NCBI GenBank assembly: GCA_031365465.1
Contig: JANLYD010000380.1
Coordinates: 1 to 14,210, forward strand
Source of the DNA: JABFRJ01 sp031365465
Lineage (GTDB): Bacteria > Pseudomonadota > Alphaproteobacteria > Rhizobiales > Hyphomicrobiaceae
DNA length: 14,210 nucleotides
Direction of reading: 5' to 3'
Made by a program: the position numbers and the translations under genes. Below the pieces are notes generated by a model, which saw only the letters and a program-made list of their open reading frames with translations, made no database searches and had not been told where the DNA came from. This document shows positions 7,253-14,210 of the stretch, piece after piece (the stretch's first letter is position 1; each line of letters starts with the position of its first letter).

Positions 7253-7478
7253 CGCGCTCGATAAAAACAGTCGCAGCGGGTCTAGGCACCCCAAGCGCAA
7301 GCGAAAAAGCTGATTTCAGAGAACAATCACGGTTCCGGGGCGGGTCATGCCAATCTCCAGTGCTCGATCGCATCTTGATAACTGATTAGAGGCCATAAGG
7401 CCAACGATAAAGCGCACTCGCCTCTCGCTCAGCGCTATATTTGGGGCTCCGAACTCGCTTCGGCAAGGGTGCCCCGGC

Positions 7479-8180
7479 TTACGCCACCCGCCGCGCTGGC
7501 GAATGGCCGGCGAGCAAGGCTTTGGCCTCCCAGGCGTGCAGTTCGATCAGCCCAGGACCGGCCATATACGCGGGCGCAATGCGCCGCCGGGTCTCGACGC
7601 ACCACACGATCGTCTTCTGCAGAAAATCTGCGATCGGCACGCGCACCGGCGCGGTTTGCGCCCACACGCCGTCCATCGCGCGCTCGGCGCTGGCCCGATC
7701 GGCGAACACCGGCAACGCTTCCCCGCCTGCGGGGTGCCGCGTGATGATGGTAGCGTGCGTCTCGCCCCCTTTCAAAACCCAGACCTGCCGCGTTTTCGTC
7801 GCTTGCTCGACCAGATTGTCGACCAGCTTACGGCGCAATTGGGTATCGAGATCCTGCGCCGTCATCTCCGGTTCGGCGGGCGCAGTCGACCAGTTCGTGC
7901 CGACGACGCGCCCCTCTTGGGTGAGCTTGGGCAGGTGCCGCGCGAGCAGCATTTCGATAGGGATCGAAACCACGCGGGGGTCTGCCACCAGTGCATCGGC
8001 CCATCGCGCCGCCTCTGCCGGATCGGTCCACAAAAGCTCCACGTTGCGGCCCTTGACGCGGGGCGACGGCACGTGGGCCAGCCCCTCGGCGCCCTCCACG
8101 GCATAGACGTGCCGCTCGAGTGCGGCCGCATGAATGAAGCGGCTCCGGGTCTGTAGCTCCTCGAGGGCCAAGATGCTCAT
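7479..8180 (-). CDS. Tandem DUF2750 domain protein
   Basis: A 233-residue soluble protein that appears to hold two copies of DUF2750. Copy one (about 8-115) has the domain hallmark pattern ELLWTDPAEAARWADAL, then VSIPIEMLLARHLPKLTQEG and RVVGTNWS. Copy two (about 120-225) has LPVFADRASAERAMDG, then VRVPIADFLQKTIVWCVETR and IAPAYMAGPGLIELHAWEAK, where the invariant-looking GVNW-type ending is replaced. Most DUF2750 proteins are single-domain, about 100-130 residues, so this is a duplication or fusion. The function of the family is unknown. The ATG at 8180 has AGGA about eight bases upstream; an earlier ATG at 8213 lacks a good site. No operon partner is evident. Confidence 0.75.
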   Translation of the reverse strand: MSILALEELQTRSRFIHAAALERHVYAVEGAEGLAHVPSPRVKGRNVELLWTDPAEAARWADALVADPRVVSIPIEMLLARHLPKLTQEGRVVGTNWSTAPAEPEMTAQDLDTQLRRKLVDNLVEQATKTRQVWVLKGGETHATIITRHPAGGEALPVFADRASAERAMDGVWAQTAPVRVPIADFLQKTIVWCVETRRRIAPAYMAGPGLIELHAWEAKALLAGHSPARRVA

Positions 8181-8326
8181 GACAGAATCCTGCACAGACC
8201 GTGCGCCGAACACATTCAGCGGCGGGACGAGGTTTATTTACGAGCCCGAGTTGTGCCAGCAAAAGGTTAAGGATTGCTGATCGACCGTCCCGGATTTGGA
8301 ATGGACCGGCGGCTCGCGATGCTGCG

Positions 8327-9154
8327 TCACAGGCGCAGGAGCGGCCCGCGGATCTGATACAGCGTCAAGGCTGTGGCAACCGCCAGATTGAGGCTGTCGA
8401 GACGCCCCGCCATCGGAATCTTGACCAGCCGGCTGCACGCCTTCGCTGTCGCTGGCGACAGACCGGGACCCTCCCCGCCCATCACCAGCAGCGTCGGCAT
8501 CCGGTAGTCGACGCCTCGAAAGTCATCGGTTCCGGCCAAGTGCGTTCCCACGCTATCCCCCGGCCATGCAGCCATCAGCCCCGCGAACGCATCATGCGCC
8601 ATGCGCACCAGCGGCACCGCGAAAATCGAACCCATCGTCGCGCGCACGCACTCCCGGCTCCACGCATCGCAGCACGTCCCGACCAGCACGATCCCCGTCA
8701 CACCCACCGCATCCGCCGTACGAATGATCGTGCCGAGATTGCCGGGATCGCGCACTTCTTCCAGTGCCAGCCACGTCGCATCGGCAACGATATCCGACAC
8801 GGACGGCGGCTCGGCCCAGCGCTGCTCGAAAACGCCGAGCATGGTCTGCGGATTGTCTTTGGCCGAGAGCTTTTCAAGCACCGCCGTCGAGACTTCGAGC
8901 ACATCGGCACCGCGCTTCAGCGCGGCCATCACAAGGTCCCGCGCCGCGCCCGTCGCAGCGCTGCCCGCATGCACGACCAGCGTCTGCGGATGCAGCCCGT
9001 GCTCCGCAGCCGTCATCAGGATCGAAACGCCTTCCGCCACGAACAGCCCGCTCTCCTTGCGCACCTTGCGCATTTCGAGGCTACGGATGAACTTCACCCG
9101 CTCGTTGGTCAGCGACGTGATCGTCTGTGGAGCGTCGGTGCCCTTAGCGGTCAT
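8327..9154 (-). CDS. TrmH/SpoU family RNA methyltransferase (SPOUT, 2'-O-ribose type)
   Basis: Methylates ribose 2'-OH in rRNA or tRNA using SAM through a trefoil-knot fold. The 275-residue protein has an N-terminal substrate-binding part (SLTNERVKFIRSLEMRKVRK, then SGLFVAEG at 35-42) and the three SPOUT motifs: LEEVRDPGNLGTIIRTADAV near 131-150 with the catalytic-type Arg145 in IIRTA, VMGGEGPGLS at 224-233, and IPMAGRLDSLNLAVATAL at 246-263. The layout resembles 23S rRNA Gm2251-type enzymes, but the exact site cannot be assigned. The ATG at 9154 is chosen because family similarity begins shortly after it. A ten-codon frame, 9180-9151, ends in TGA overlapping this ATG. Neighbours are not obviously related. 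Confidence 0.92.
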   Translation of the reverse strand: MTAKGTDAPQTITSLTNERVKFIRSLEMRKVRKESGLFVAEGVSILMTAAEHGLHPQTLVVHAGSAATGAARDLVMAALKRGADVLEVSTAVLEKLSAKDNPQTMLGVFEQRWAEPPSVSDIVADATWLALEEVRDPGNLGTIIRTADAVGVTGIVLVGTCCDAWSRECVRATMGSIFAVPLVRMAHDAFAGLMAAWPGDSVGTHLAGTDDFRGVDYRMPTLLVMGGEGPGLSPATAKACSRLVKIPMAGRLDSLNLAVATALTLYQIRGPLLRL

Positions 9155-9192
9155 GGAATGGACCCGTATTCCATCTCCATCTTCTCGCGCGT

Positions 9193-9377
9193 GGCGGTCC
9201 CGTGTCTGCAAAGCAGCACTCCGCTGACGCTACGCGCTGCATCGCGCACGGGATGACAACGAGACTTTGGGTCTGTTCCCAACCGCCGTCGTCAGCGATA
9301 CAATTTTCACTGTCATCCCGTGCGCGATGCAGAATTTTGCCCTCTGCAAAATTTTGCTTCGCAGACACCGGACCGCC
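9193..9377. repeat. 185-nt inverted-repeat element (MITE- or REP-like)
   Basis: A perfect 22-base inverted repeat, CTGCATCGCGCACGGGATGACA (described here as the arms at 9237-9258 and 9311-9332), encloses 52 bases. Outside it a second pair of arms matches with few mismatches: GGCGGTCCCGTGTCTGCAAA from 9193 against GGCGGTCCGGTGTCTGCGAA on the opposite strand ending at 9377. The sequence between inner and outer arms differs, with AAAATTTTGC motifs only on the right. The structure would fold as a long cruciform or hairpin. No reading frame in it looks like a transposase, so if mobile it would depend on an enzyme elsewhere. Confidence 0.75.
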
Positions 9378-9400
9378 AAGCCCACAAGTATCGGAAACCC

Positions 9401-10345
9401 TCACGTCGCGCTCCACCGCGTGAACAACGACGTCGGCAACAACCGCTGCGCCCCCGTCTCGACCAGCGCCAATTCTCCTGTGTCGAAACCGCCGCCCCGG
9501 CCCTGCAGGCACTCCCGCACCAATCCGTCGATGGCCAGCGCGGAAGCGCGAATGGCATACGACGTCACGATAACAGCCCCGCACTGCGGTGCCAGCAGCT
9601 TTTCGCACTCGCGCAGCATCTGGGGCATGTGCGTGAAGAAGTCCCACACCTCGCCCTCCGGCCCGCGCCCGAACTTCGGCGGGTCGATCAGGATCACATG
9701 ATAGGTTTTGCCCCGCCGCACCTGCCGCGCCACGAACTTGCGGGCATCTTCGAGGATCCATCGCACCGTCGCTTCCGTCAGCTTCGACGCCGCCTGATTT
9801 TCCTTCGCCCAGCCAATCGCCTTCTTCGATGCATCGACGTGCGTGACGTCGGCGCCGGCCCGCGCCGCGATCAGCGATGCCGCACCCGTATAGGCAAATA
9901 AATTCAACACGCGCGGTTGCTCGCCCCGCACCGCCTTGATGCGCTCGAGCATCCACTCCCAATGCGGCACCTGCTCCGGAAATAGCCCGAGATGCCGGAA
10001 ATTCATCAACCGGCATTGCATCGTTACGCCCAGCACATCCAGAGGCCATGCCGCCGGCAACGGCTTGGTGTACTTCCACCTGCCGGCTTCCCCGTCGTCG
10101 TCGGCACCACCCTTGCCGCCATCTTTGAAGGTCGCATCCGCCCGCAGCCACGCCCCCGGCACCAGATGCTGTTTCCACATCGCCTGCGGTTCGGGCCGGT
10201 CGAACACATAGCCGCCATACCGCTCCAGCTTGCGCCCGTGCCCGCTGTCCAGCAGCGCATAGTCGGGCAATCCCGCCATGGTCACCAGGGCGAGCGTGCG
10301 CGGTTGAAGCGCGCGATCGGGAAGTTCAAACGGCGGCATGGACAT
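9401..10345 (-). CDS. Class I SAM-dependent rRNA methyltransferase, RlmI/COG1092-like
   Basis: Probably methylates a base in 23S rRNA. The C-terminal two-thirds is a Rossmann methyltransferase: motif I VLNLFAYTGAASLIAARAGA at 146-165, the SAM ribose acidic site VTHVDASKKAIGWAKENQ, motif LEDARKFV at 198-205 and catalytic-type ILIDPPKFGRGP at 218-229. The N-terminal part (ALLDSGHGRKLERYGGYVFD RPEPQA) is the short region seen in PUA-lacking COG1092 members. The target nucleotide cannot be assigned. The start is uncertain: ATG 10345 or 10339 fit best, ATG 10279 is a shorter option, and the frame stays open to 10426. No strong ribosome binding site distinguishes them. The stop is TGA at 9401-9403, 24 bases from the inverted-repeat element. 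Confidence 0.88.
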   Translation of the reverse strand: MSMPPFELPDRALQPRTLALVTMAGLPDYALLDSGHGRKLERYGGYVFDRPEPQAMWKQHLVPGAWLRADATFKDGGKGGADDDGEAGRWKYTKPLPAAWPLDVLGVTMQCRLMNFRHLGLFPEQVPHWEWMLERIKAVRGEQPRVLNLFAYTGAASLIAARAGADVTHVDASKKAIGWAKENQAASKLTEATVRWILEDARKFVARQVRRGKTYHVILIDPPKFGRGPEGEVWDFFTHMPQMLRECEKLLAPQCGAVIVTSYAIRASALAIDGLVRECLQGRGGGFDTGELALVETGAQRLLPTSLFTRWSAT

Positions 10346-10436
10346 CGATTTCACGAGCAAAACAGCAACCAGCCGGTGATAGGCCCAAGCCGCCGCAATG
10401 TCCAATGAGCAAGGGCTCGTTGACATCCAGTCAGGG

Positions 10437-10871
10437 TCAAAATCGTTTCGCGAACCAGATGCGCGCGTGGCCAGGCGGATAATTCTCGACGCGTCCGAAT
10501 TCTAAGAACCCGTGACGACGGTAAAACTCGGGTGCTTGAAAGGTCGTGGTATCGAGGCGAATTCCGATGCAACCACGCTCCCGCGCGATGTCTTCAGCCT
10601 TGGACAGTAAGCGTGATCCAATACCCTGGCGGCGGTAAGGGATCGCGACGGCCAACACGTCGATCGCGCACCACGACCAATAGGTCTGCCCTCTTAGACC
10701 GGCTTGCACCTTGCCGTCGGCATCGCGTGCAAACAGCCACAACGGTGCGTGATTGGGCGCGCCGGCATGCTCGGTATTGTACGCATTGAGCATCCCGTTG
10801 AGCGCAGCAAAGGGGTCCTCGTCGGATCGGGAGATGTCGTCGAGCAGCAGTTGAGGAAGCACAGGAAGCAT
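10437..10871 (-). CDS. GNAT family N-acetyltransferase
   Basis: A 144-residue cytosolic acyl-CoA-dependent acetyltransferase of unknown substrate. Motif A, the acetyl-CoA pyrophosphate loop, is clear as AVAIPYRRQGIGSRLLSKAE at 75-94 (R/Q-x-x-G-x-G/A type). Before it lies the strand AIDVLAV, and after it the typical C-terminal elements CIGIRLDTTTFQAPEFYRRH with Tyr117 in the usual place, then GFLEFGRVENYPPGHARIWF. The ATG at 10871 is chosen because GAGGGA lies about nine bases upstream and similarity starts there; the frame is open further up but runs into the hairpin repeat at 10897-10975. The stop lies 91 bases before the start of the RlmI-like gene, same strand, so cotranscription is possible. 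Confidence 0.9.
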   Translation of the reverse strand: MLPVLPQLLLDDISRSDEDPFAALNGMLNAYNTEHAGAPNHAPLWLFARDADGKVQAGLRGQTYWSWCAIDVLAVAIPYRRQGIGSRLLSKAEDIARERGCIGIRLDTTTFQAPEFYRRHGFLEFGRVENYPPGHARIWFAKRF

Positions 10872-10896
10872 CAGGAACCATCCCTCACGGTACGGT

Positions 10897-10975
10897 TGGG
10901 GACACCCACCTGAACGGCGTGACGTGGTGCTAGTCACAACGCTCTGTCGGTTGCGCGTTCAGGTGACTGTCCCCA
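10897..10975. repeat. Hairpin repeat, GGGGACA...CACCTGAACG family, copy B
   Basis: Arms at 10897-10916 (TGGGGACACCCACCTGAACG) and 10956-10975 match as inverted copies in 18 of 20 bases, around a 39-base loop. The arms resemble those at 860-937, and the loop length is nearly the same (38 versus 39 bases) though loop sequences differ. It sits between the quinone oxidoreductase stop and the GNAT start, eight bases from the former. Confidence 0.75.
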
Positions 10976-10982
10976 GCGGTGC

Positions 10983-11957
10983 TCAAGGCACCAGAATGAT
11001 CGAGCCCGTCGTCTTGCGCCCTTCGAGATCGCGATGCGCCTGCGCCGCATCTTTCAACGCATATGTGCCGGTGACGCTGATCTTCACTGCGCCGCTCTTC
11101 ACCACGTCAAACAGATCGTTGGCGGTTTCCGTCAGCATCTCGCGTGTCGCCGTGTACGTGCCCATCGTCGGGCGCGTCATGTACAGCGATCCCTTCGCCG
11201 ACAAGATCCCGGCGTTGAACGCCTCGATCGGCCCCGACGCATTGCCGAACGTCACGAACAACCCGAGCGGTTTCAGGCAGTCGAGCGACGCCGGGAACGT
11301 GTCCTTGCCGATGCCGTCGTACACCACGTCGCACATCTTGCCGCCGGTCACTTCCTTGACACGATCGACGAATTTCTCCGCCTTGTAGTCGATCACGTGC
11401 GTCGCACCCGCAGCCTTCGCCAGCGCACACTTCTCGGCGCCGCCCGCCGTCGCGATGATCGTCGCGCCGAGCTTCTTCGCCCACTGCACCGCGATCAGTC
11501 CCACGCCGCCCGCCGCTGCATGCCACAGCAACGTCGTGTCCTTGTCGACCTTGTACGTCTTGCGCAGCAGATAGCGCGCCGTCATGCCCTGCAGCATCAT
11601 CGCCGCAGCCGTCTGATCGGTCACGCCCTCGGGGATCTTCACGACCCGATCGGCCGGCATCAGCCGTTCCGACGCATAGCCGCCGATGTTGCCCGCATAC
11701 GCCACCCGGTCGCCGACCTTCAGATCGTTCACGCCCGCGCCCACTTCGATCACCTGGCCCGCGCCTTCGCTGCCCGGCGTGAACGGGAACGACGGCTGCG
11801 GATAAAGGCCGGTCCGATGGTAAACATCGATGTAGTTGATGCCGATCGCCGTCTGCTTCAGCTTGATCTGGCCGGGACCCGCCGCTGGTACCTGAACCTC
11901 GTTGTAAACCAACACCTCGGGCCCGCCGAACTTCTGAACCTGAATTGCATGCGCCAT
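10983..11957 (-). CDS. NADPH:quinone oxidoreductase (zinc-independent MDR family)
   Basis: Reduces quinones or related enones with NADPH. The 324-residue length matches the Escherichia coli QOR type. The GroES-like N-terminal domain includes TAIGINYIDVYHRTGLYP at 36-53, the family signature PFTPGSEGAGQVIEVGAGV at 58-75, and GDRVAYAG. The Rossmann domain has HAAAGGVGLIAVQWAKKLGA at 146-165 with the AxxGxG nucleotide loop. Catalytic and structural zinc ligands of alcohol dehydrogenases are absent, as expected for QOR. The C-terminus IILVP is typical. The ATG at 11957 gives the family N-terminus MAHAIQVQKFGGPEVL; a GTG six bases upstream is an alternative, and the longer open frame upstream is not protein-like. 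It is probably a single-gene unit, with copy B of the hairpin repeat just after the stop. Confidence 0.95.
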   Translation of the reverse strand: MAHAIQVQKFGGPEVLVYNEVQVPAAGPGQIKLKQTAIGINYIDVYHRTGLYPQPSFPFTPGSEGAGQVIEVGAGVNDLKVGDRVAYAGNIGGYASERLMPADRVVKIPEGVTDQTAAAMMLQGMTARYLLRKTYKVDKDTTLLWHAAAGGVGLIAVQWAKKLGATIIATAGGAEKCALAKAAGATHVIDYKAEKFVDRVKEVTGGKMCDVVYDGIGKDTFPASLDCLKPLGLFVTFGNASGPIEAFNAGILSAKGSLYMTRPTMGTYTATREMLTETANDLFDVVKSGAVKISVTGTYALKDAAQAHRDLEGRKTTGSIILVP

Positions 11958-12109
11958 GACCACATCCGCTCTACTGTGTGTGTTTGATCGCGCCTTGTAC
12001 CCCGTCCCTGGGGGCTGGCGATAGTAGGGACCAGCGATTAGCTCCCTCGATCGCGTCTTCACGTCGTTTTTTGAATGATTTTCAACGATTGCACCGCACA
12101 CTGCCGAGC

Positions 12110-12532
12110 ATGCCATTCGGAAAAAGGAACAATAAGAAGTCTGCTCTCCCGGCCCCGCCCCAAAGCGGCGTCTCCGATCTGAACCGCGCATTGTTTTGGA
12201 TTGTATCCGCCGCCTCGGCCGTCGCGCTTCTGGCACTCGCACTCCCGCCAAAACTGCGCAGCGTGTCCTGGTGGTTCGGCCCGCACCCGGCGACACCCTA
12301 TTTGGTCGCCATCGCGACAGGCTTTTTTATGCTGCTGGCGTACTCTAACTTGCGCGCCGCCCGCCAACGCCGATCGCGACATGAGCAGCGCACGGCAGCC
12401 GTGACCGCCGAAACCGGTTCGCCTACGCCCGTGTGGCCCGACTGGTGCACCGAATACGGGCAATCCGGAAGTTCCAGCGGTTCCGACGAGAGTGGCGGTG
12501 ACTGCGGCGGAGGCGATGGCGGCGGCGACTGA
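12110..12532 (+). CDS. Small two-helix membrane protein with Gly/Asp/Ser-rich tail
   Basis: I do not recognise a named family. The 140-residue product starts MPFGKRNNKKSALPAPPQ, followed by two hydrophobic helices (ALFWIVSAASAVALLALALP and YLVAIATGFFMLLAYSNL), a basic segment AARQRRSRHEQR and a tail rich in Gly, Ser and Asp (SGSDESGGDCGGGDGGGD) with one cysteine. The two helices separated by a short loop suggest a hairpin in the inner membrane with both ends in the cytoplasm. ATG 12110 is chosen because protein-like sequence starts there; the open frame to 11978 is not convincing. The ribosome binding site is weak. Similar glycine-rich tails end many small membrane proteins of unknown role. 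Two strong hairpins follow the stop. Confidence 0.65.
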   Translation: MPFGKRNNKKSALPAPPQSGVSDLNRALFWIVSAASAVALLALALPPKLRSVSWWFGPHPATPYLVAIATGFFMLLAYSNLRAARQRRSRHEQRTAAVTAETGSPTPVWPDWCTEYGQSGSSSGSDESGGDCGGGDGGGD

Positions 12533-12539
12533 CCCTCGA

Positions 12540-12583
12540 GTGCTTCTGGGAAAAGTGTCGGCGGTTTTCCCGATAAGAAGCAC
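12540..12583. terminator. Strong composite hairpin after the small membrane protein gene
   Basis: Outer stem GTGCTTCT/AGAAGCAC (12540-12547 with 12576-12583) and inner stem GGGAAAA/TTTTCCC (12548-12554 with 12565-12571) are both perfect, with a four-base bulge GATA on one side. It begins seven bases after the TGA stop at 12532. The stem is strong but no T tract follows, so termination is likely but not certain. Confidence 0.55.
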
Positions 12584-12598
12584 GACCAAACAAAGGAA

Positions 12599-12639
12599 TA
12601 GGGTCATTCCGTGATTCAACTAAAAGCGGAACGACCCTA
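12599..12639. promoter_or_regulatory. Second hairpin between 12532 and the serine hydrolase
   Basis: TAGGGTCATTCCG (12599-12611) and CGGAACGACCCTA (12627-12639) pair in 12 of 13 positions around a 15-base loop. It lies 86 bases upstream of the hydrolase start, so it may be an operator, a leader structure or part of a terminator pair with the preceding hairpin. Confidence 0.4.
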
Positions 12640-12724
12640 GTCGCGCGCGGCTTCGGCAGAAATTGATTGGACGCCTGACGGCACGCGCGCAAGGCTTCGC
12701 TGCCAGCCATCCCGGAGCCCCGCC

Positions 12725-13906
12725 ATGCCCGACGCAGCAGCAGTCTCATCCATCCTCAAACGCGCCACCGACACAGGTGATGTCCCCGGCGTCGCCGTCG
12801 CCGTCGGCAATCGCGCGGGCACTGTCTACGAAGCAGCGTTTGGCGTCCGTTCGCTTGGCGCCGACATTGCCATGACGCCCGACACGGTCTGCTGGATTGC
12901 CTCCATGACCAAGGCCGTCACCGCGACCGCCGCGATGCAACTCGTCGAACACCGCAAACTCTCGCTCGACGGACCCATCTCGAAAGTATTGCCCGTCCTC
13001 GCCGACGTCAGGGTTCTCGACGGCTTCGACGCCAGCGGCACAGCGCGTCTCCGTCCACCGCGCTCCGCCATCACCTTGCGCCACCTGCTCACCCACACCT
13101 CCGGCTTCGGCTACGATATCTGGAACGCCGACATCGGCCGTTACATGGAGGCGCACCAGGTGCCAGGTGTCATCAGTTGCCAGCATAAGGCGTTGACGAC
13201 GCCACTGGCGTTCGATCCCGGTAGCCGCTGGCAATATGGCATCGGCATCGACTGGGCCGGCAAGGCTGTCGAGGCCGCATGCGGCATGACGCTCGGACGG
13301 TATTTGAAAGCGCACGTCTTCGATCCGCTTGGCATGGCCGACACCGGCTTCAAGATCGGACCCGCACAACGCGAACGGCTGGCCGCCATCCACGTGCGCA
13401 CGCCGGAAGGTCTCGCCGCCACCACCATCGAAGTCACGCAGACACCCGAATTCGAAATGGGCGGCGGCGGCCTCTATTCCACTGTCACCGACTATCTGAA
13501 GTTCTGCCGCATGATCCTTGGCAACGGCAGCCTGAATGGCACTCGCATCCTCGCCGCGGAAACCGTCGCCCTCATGTCGGCCAACGCCATGGGGCCGCTC
13601 CGTTGCGGCGTCATGACAACCGCACTACCGGGCTCGTCCAACACTGTCGATTTCACCGACGGCATGCAGTGGGGACTGAGCTTCATGATCAACCCCGAAC
13701 CCGTCGCGGGCCGCCGCTCGGCAAACTCCCTCGCCTGGGCCGGCCTTGCCAATTCCTACTACTGGATCGACCCTGCCCGCGACATCGCCGGCGTCTTCGC
13801 CACCCAGATCCTCCCCTTCGCCGATCCCAAAGCCCTCAGCCTGTTCCACGCCTTCGAATCCGCCGTTTACACTGGGATTCCCTCCCCCCCTGTGGGGGAG
13901 GGTTAG
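12725..13906 (+). CDS. Serine hydrolase, beta-lactamase-fold (class C / family VIII esterase-like)
   Basis: An acyl-serine hydrolase, more likely an esterase than a resistance enzyme. The 393-residue protein has the SxxK motif SMTK (Ser60, Lys63), a Tyr motif WQYGIGIDWAGK at 169-180 (Tyr171 in the YxN position but with Ile in place of Asn), and WAGLANSYYWIDPARDIAGV near the C-terminus in place of KTG, as in family VIII carboxylesterases. Between them THTSGFGYD and PLGMADTGF are typical. There is no signal peptide, so it is probably cytosolic. ATG 12725 has GGAG seven bases upstream. The last ten residues GIPSPPVGEG come from a CCCTCCCCC hairpin repeat, and the stop TAG lies within it; homologues usually end near the preceding AVY, so the native end has been altered. 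Confidence 0.93.
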   Translation: MPDAAAVSSILKRATDTGDVPGVAVAVGNRAGTVYEAAFGVRSLGADIAMTPDTVCWIASMTKAVTATAAMQLVEHRKLSLDGPISKVLPVLADVRVLDGFDASGTARLRPPRSAITLRHLLTHTSGFGYDIWNADIGRYMEAHQVPGVISCQHKALTTPLAFDPGSRWQYGIGIDWAGKAVEAACGMTLGRYLKAHVFDPLGMADTGFKIGPAQRERLAAIHVRTPEGLAATTIEVTQTPEFEMGGGGLYSTVTDYLKFCRMILGNGSLNGTRILAAETVALMSANAMGPLRCGVMTTALPGSSNTVDFTDGMQWGLSFMINPEPVAGRRSANSLAWAGLANSYYWIDPARDIAGVFATQILPFADPKALSLFHAFESAVYTGIPSPPVGEG

Positions 13907-14210
13907 GGTGGGGAGGTGCTAACCCAGCCATATCAAAGCATCGCTCCCGCGAACAATCCCAGACATCACATTCACCGATCCCAAAGCCCTCAGCCTGTTT
14001 CACGCCTTCGCATCCGCCGTTTACAATGGGATTCCCTCCCCCCTTGTGGGGGAGGGTAAGGGTGGGGGTGCTAACCCAGCCATATCAAAGCATCGCTCTC
14101 GCGAACAATCCCAGACATCACATTCACCGATCCCAAAGCCCTCAGCCTGTTCCACGCCTTCGAATCAGCCGTTTACAATGGGATTCCCTCCCCCCTTGTG
14201 GGGGAGGGTT
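13817..14210 (+). repeat. Tandem repeat duplicating the hydrolase 3' end, about 2.6 units
   Basis: Units start at 13817, 13971 and 14123 (periods 154 and 152 bases), the last cut by the window edge. Each begins with coding-type sequence (translated FADPKALSLFHAFESAVY in unit 1; FTDPKALSLFHAFASAVY and FTDPKALSLFHAFESAVY in units 2 and 3), then GGGATTCCCTCCCCC with a GGGGGAGGG hairpin partner, then TGCTAACCCAGCCATATCAA and a spacer up to CATCACA. Unit 1 is the real gene end; units 2 and 3 share changes against it (Ala to Thr, Thr to Asn), so the second copy was probably copied to make the third. The array may continue beyond the window. Confidence 0.88.

Noticed and set aside
7253..7478. Possible tRNA or small RNA in the gap
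   Set aside because: No cloverleaf, TTCGA-type loop or CCA end found; only a short GGCC-ATAA-GGCC palindrome.
11034..11987. Plus-strand frame opposite the quinone oxidoreductase
   Set aside because: Histidine/arginine-rich shadow frame without motifs.
13817..14210. CRISPR-like array
   Set aside because: The units are about 150 bases with nearly identical spacers and contain gene-end coding sequence; there are no short repeats with unique spacers and no cas genes.

Overview
The window is GC-rich, densely coded bacterial DNA. Most products (propionyl-CoA carboxylase beta subunit, a DUF1194 protein, a TrmH-type RNA methyltransferase, a beta-lactamase-fold esterase) and the CCCTCCCCC/GGGGGAGGG intergenic hairpins fit an alphaproteobacterium. 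This is an inference from protein character only; there is no rRNA or other marker gene here.

Layout. 1-858 (+) is the 3' part of a PRMT-like methyltransferase, followed by a repeat-type hairpin. 4448-976 (-) is a compact four-gene cluster: a YeeE/YedE sulfur-compound transporter, a secreted DUF302 protein, an aminoglycoside/hydroxyurea-type kinase and a secreted DUF1194 von Willebrand-like protein. Two of these four genes are each split by a single in-frame stop codon (TAG at 3552-3554, TGA at 2070-2072), with normal family sequence continuing in the same frame on the far side. 4449-4944 has no intact gene: it holds the C-terminal stub of a 3'-5' exonuclease cut off by two copies of a mosaic hairpin repeat. 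6477-4945 (-) is pccB. 6674-7252 (+) is an unrecognised membrane-anchored protein with hairpins in its leader. 8180-7479 (-) is a tandem DUF2750 protein. 9154-8327 (-) is a TrmH/SpoU methyltransferase, separated by a 185-nt inverted-repeat element from an RlmI-like methyltransferase (10345-9401, -). Then come a GNAT acetyltransferase (10871-10437, -), a second copy of the GGGGACA...CACCTGAACG hairpin repeat, and a quinone oxidoreductase (11957-10983, -). 12110-12532 (+) is a small two-helix membrane protein with a Gly/Asp-rich tail, followed by two strong hairpins. 12725-13906 (+) is a serine hydrolase whose 3' end is tandemly repeated to the end of the window.

Most genes are housekeeping or stand-alone. 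The only likely functional unit is the 4448-976 cluster (sulfur-compound uptake plus periplasmic partners), and it looks damaged. I saw no defence system, CRISPR array, prophage, transposase, tRNA or rRNA. The non-routine content is the nonsense-interrupted cluster and several families of hairpin or duplicated repeats. The gaps at 7253-7478 and 8181-8326 show nothing I can name beyond a short GGCC-ATAA-GGCC palindrome at 7391-7402.
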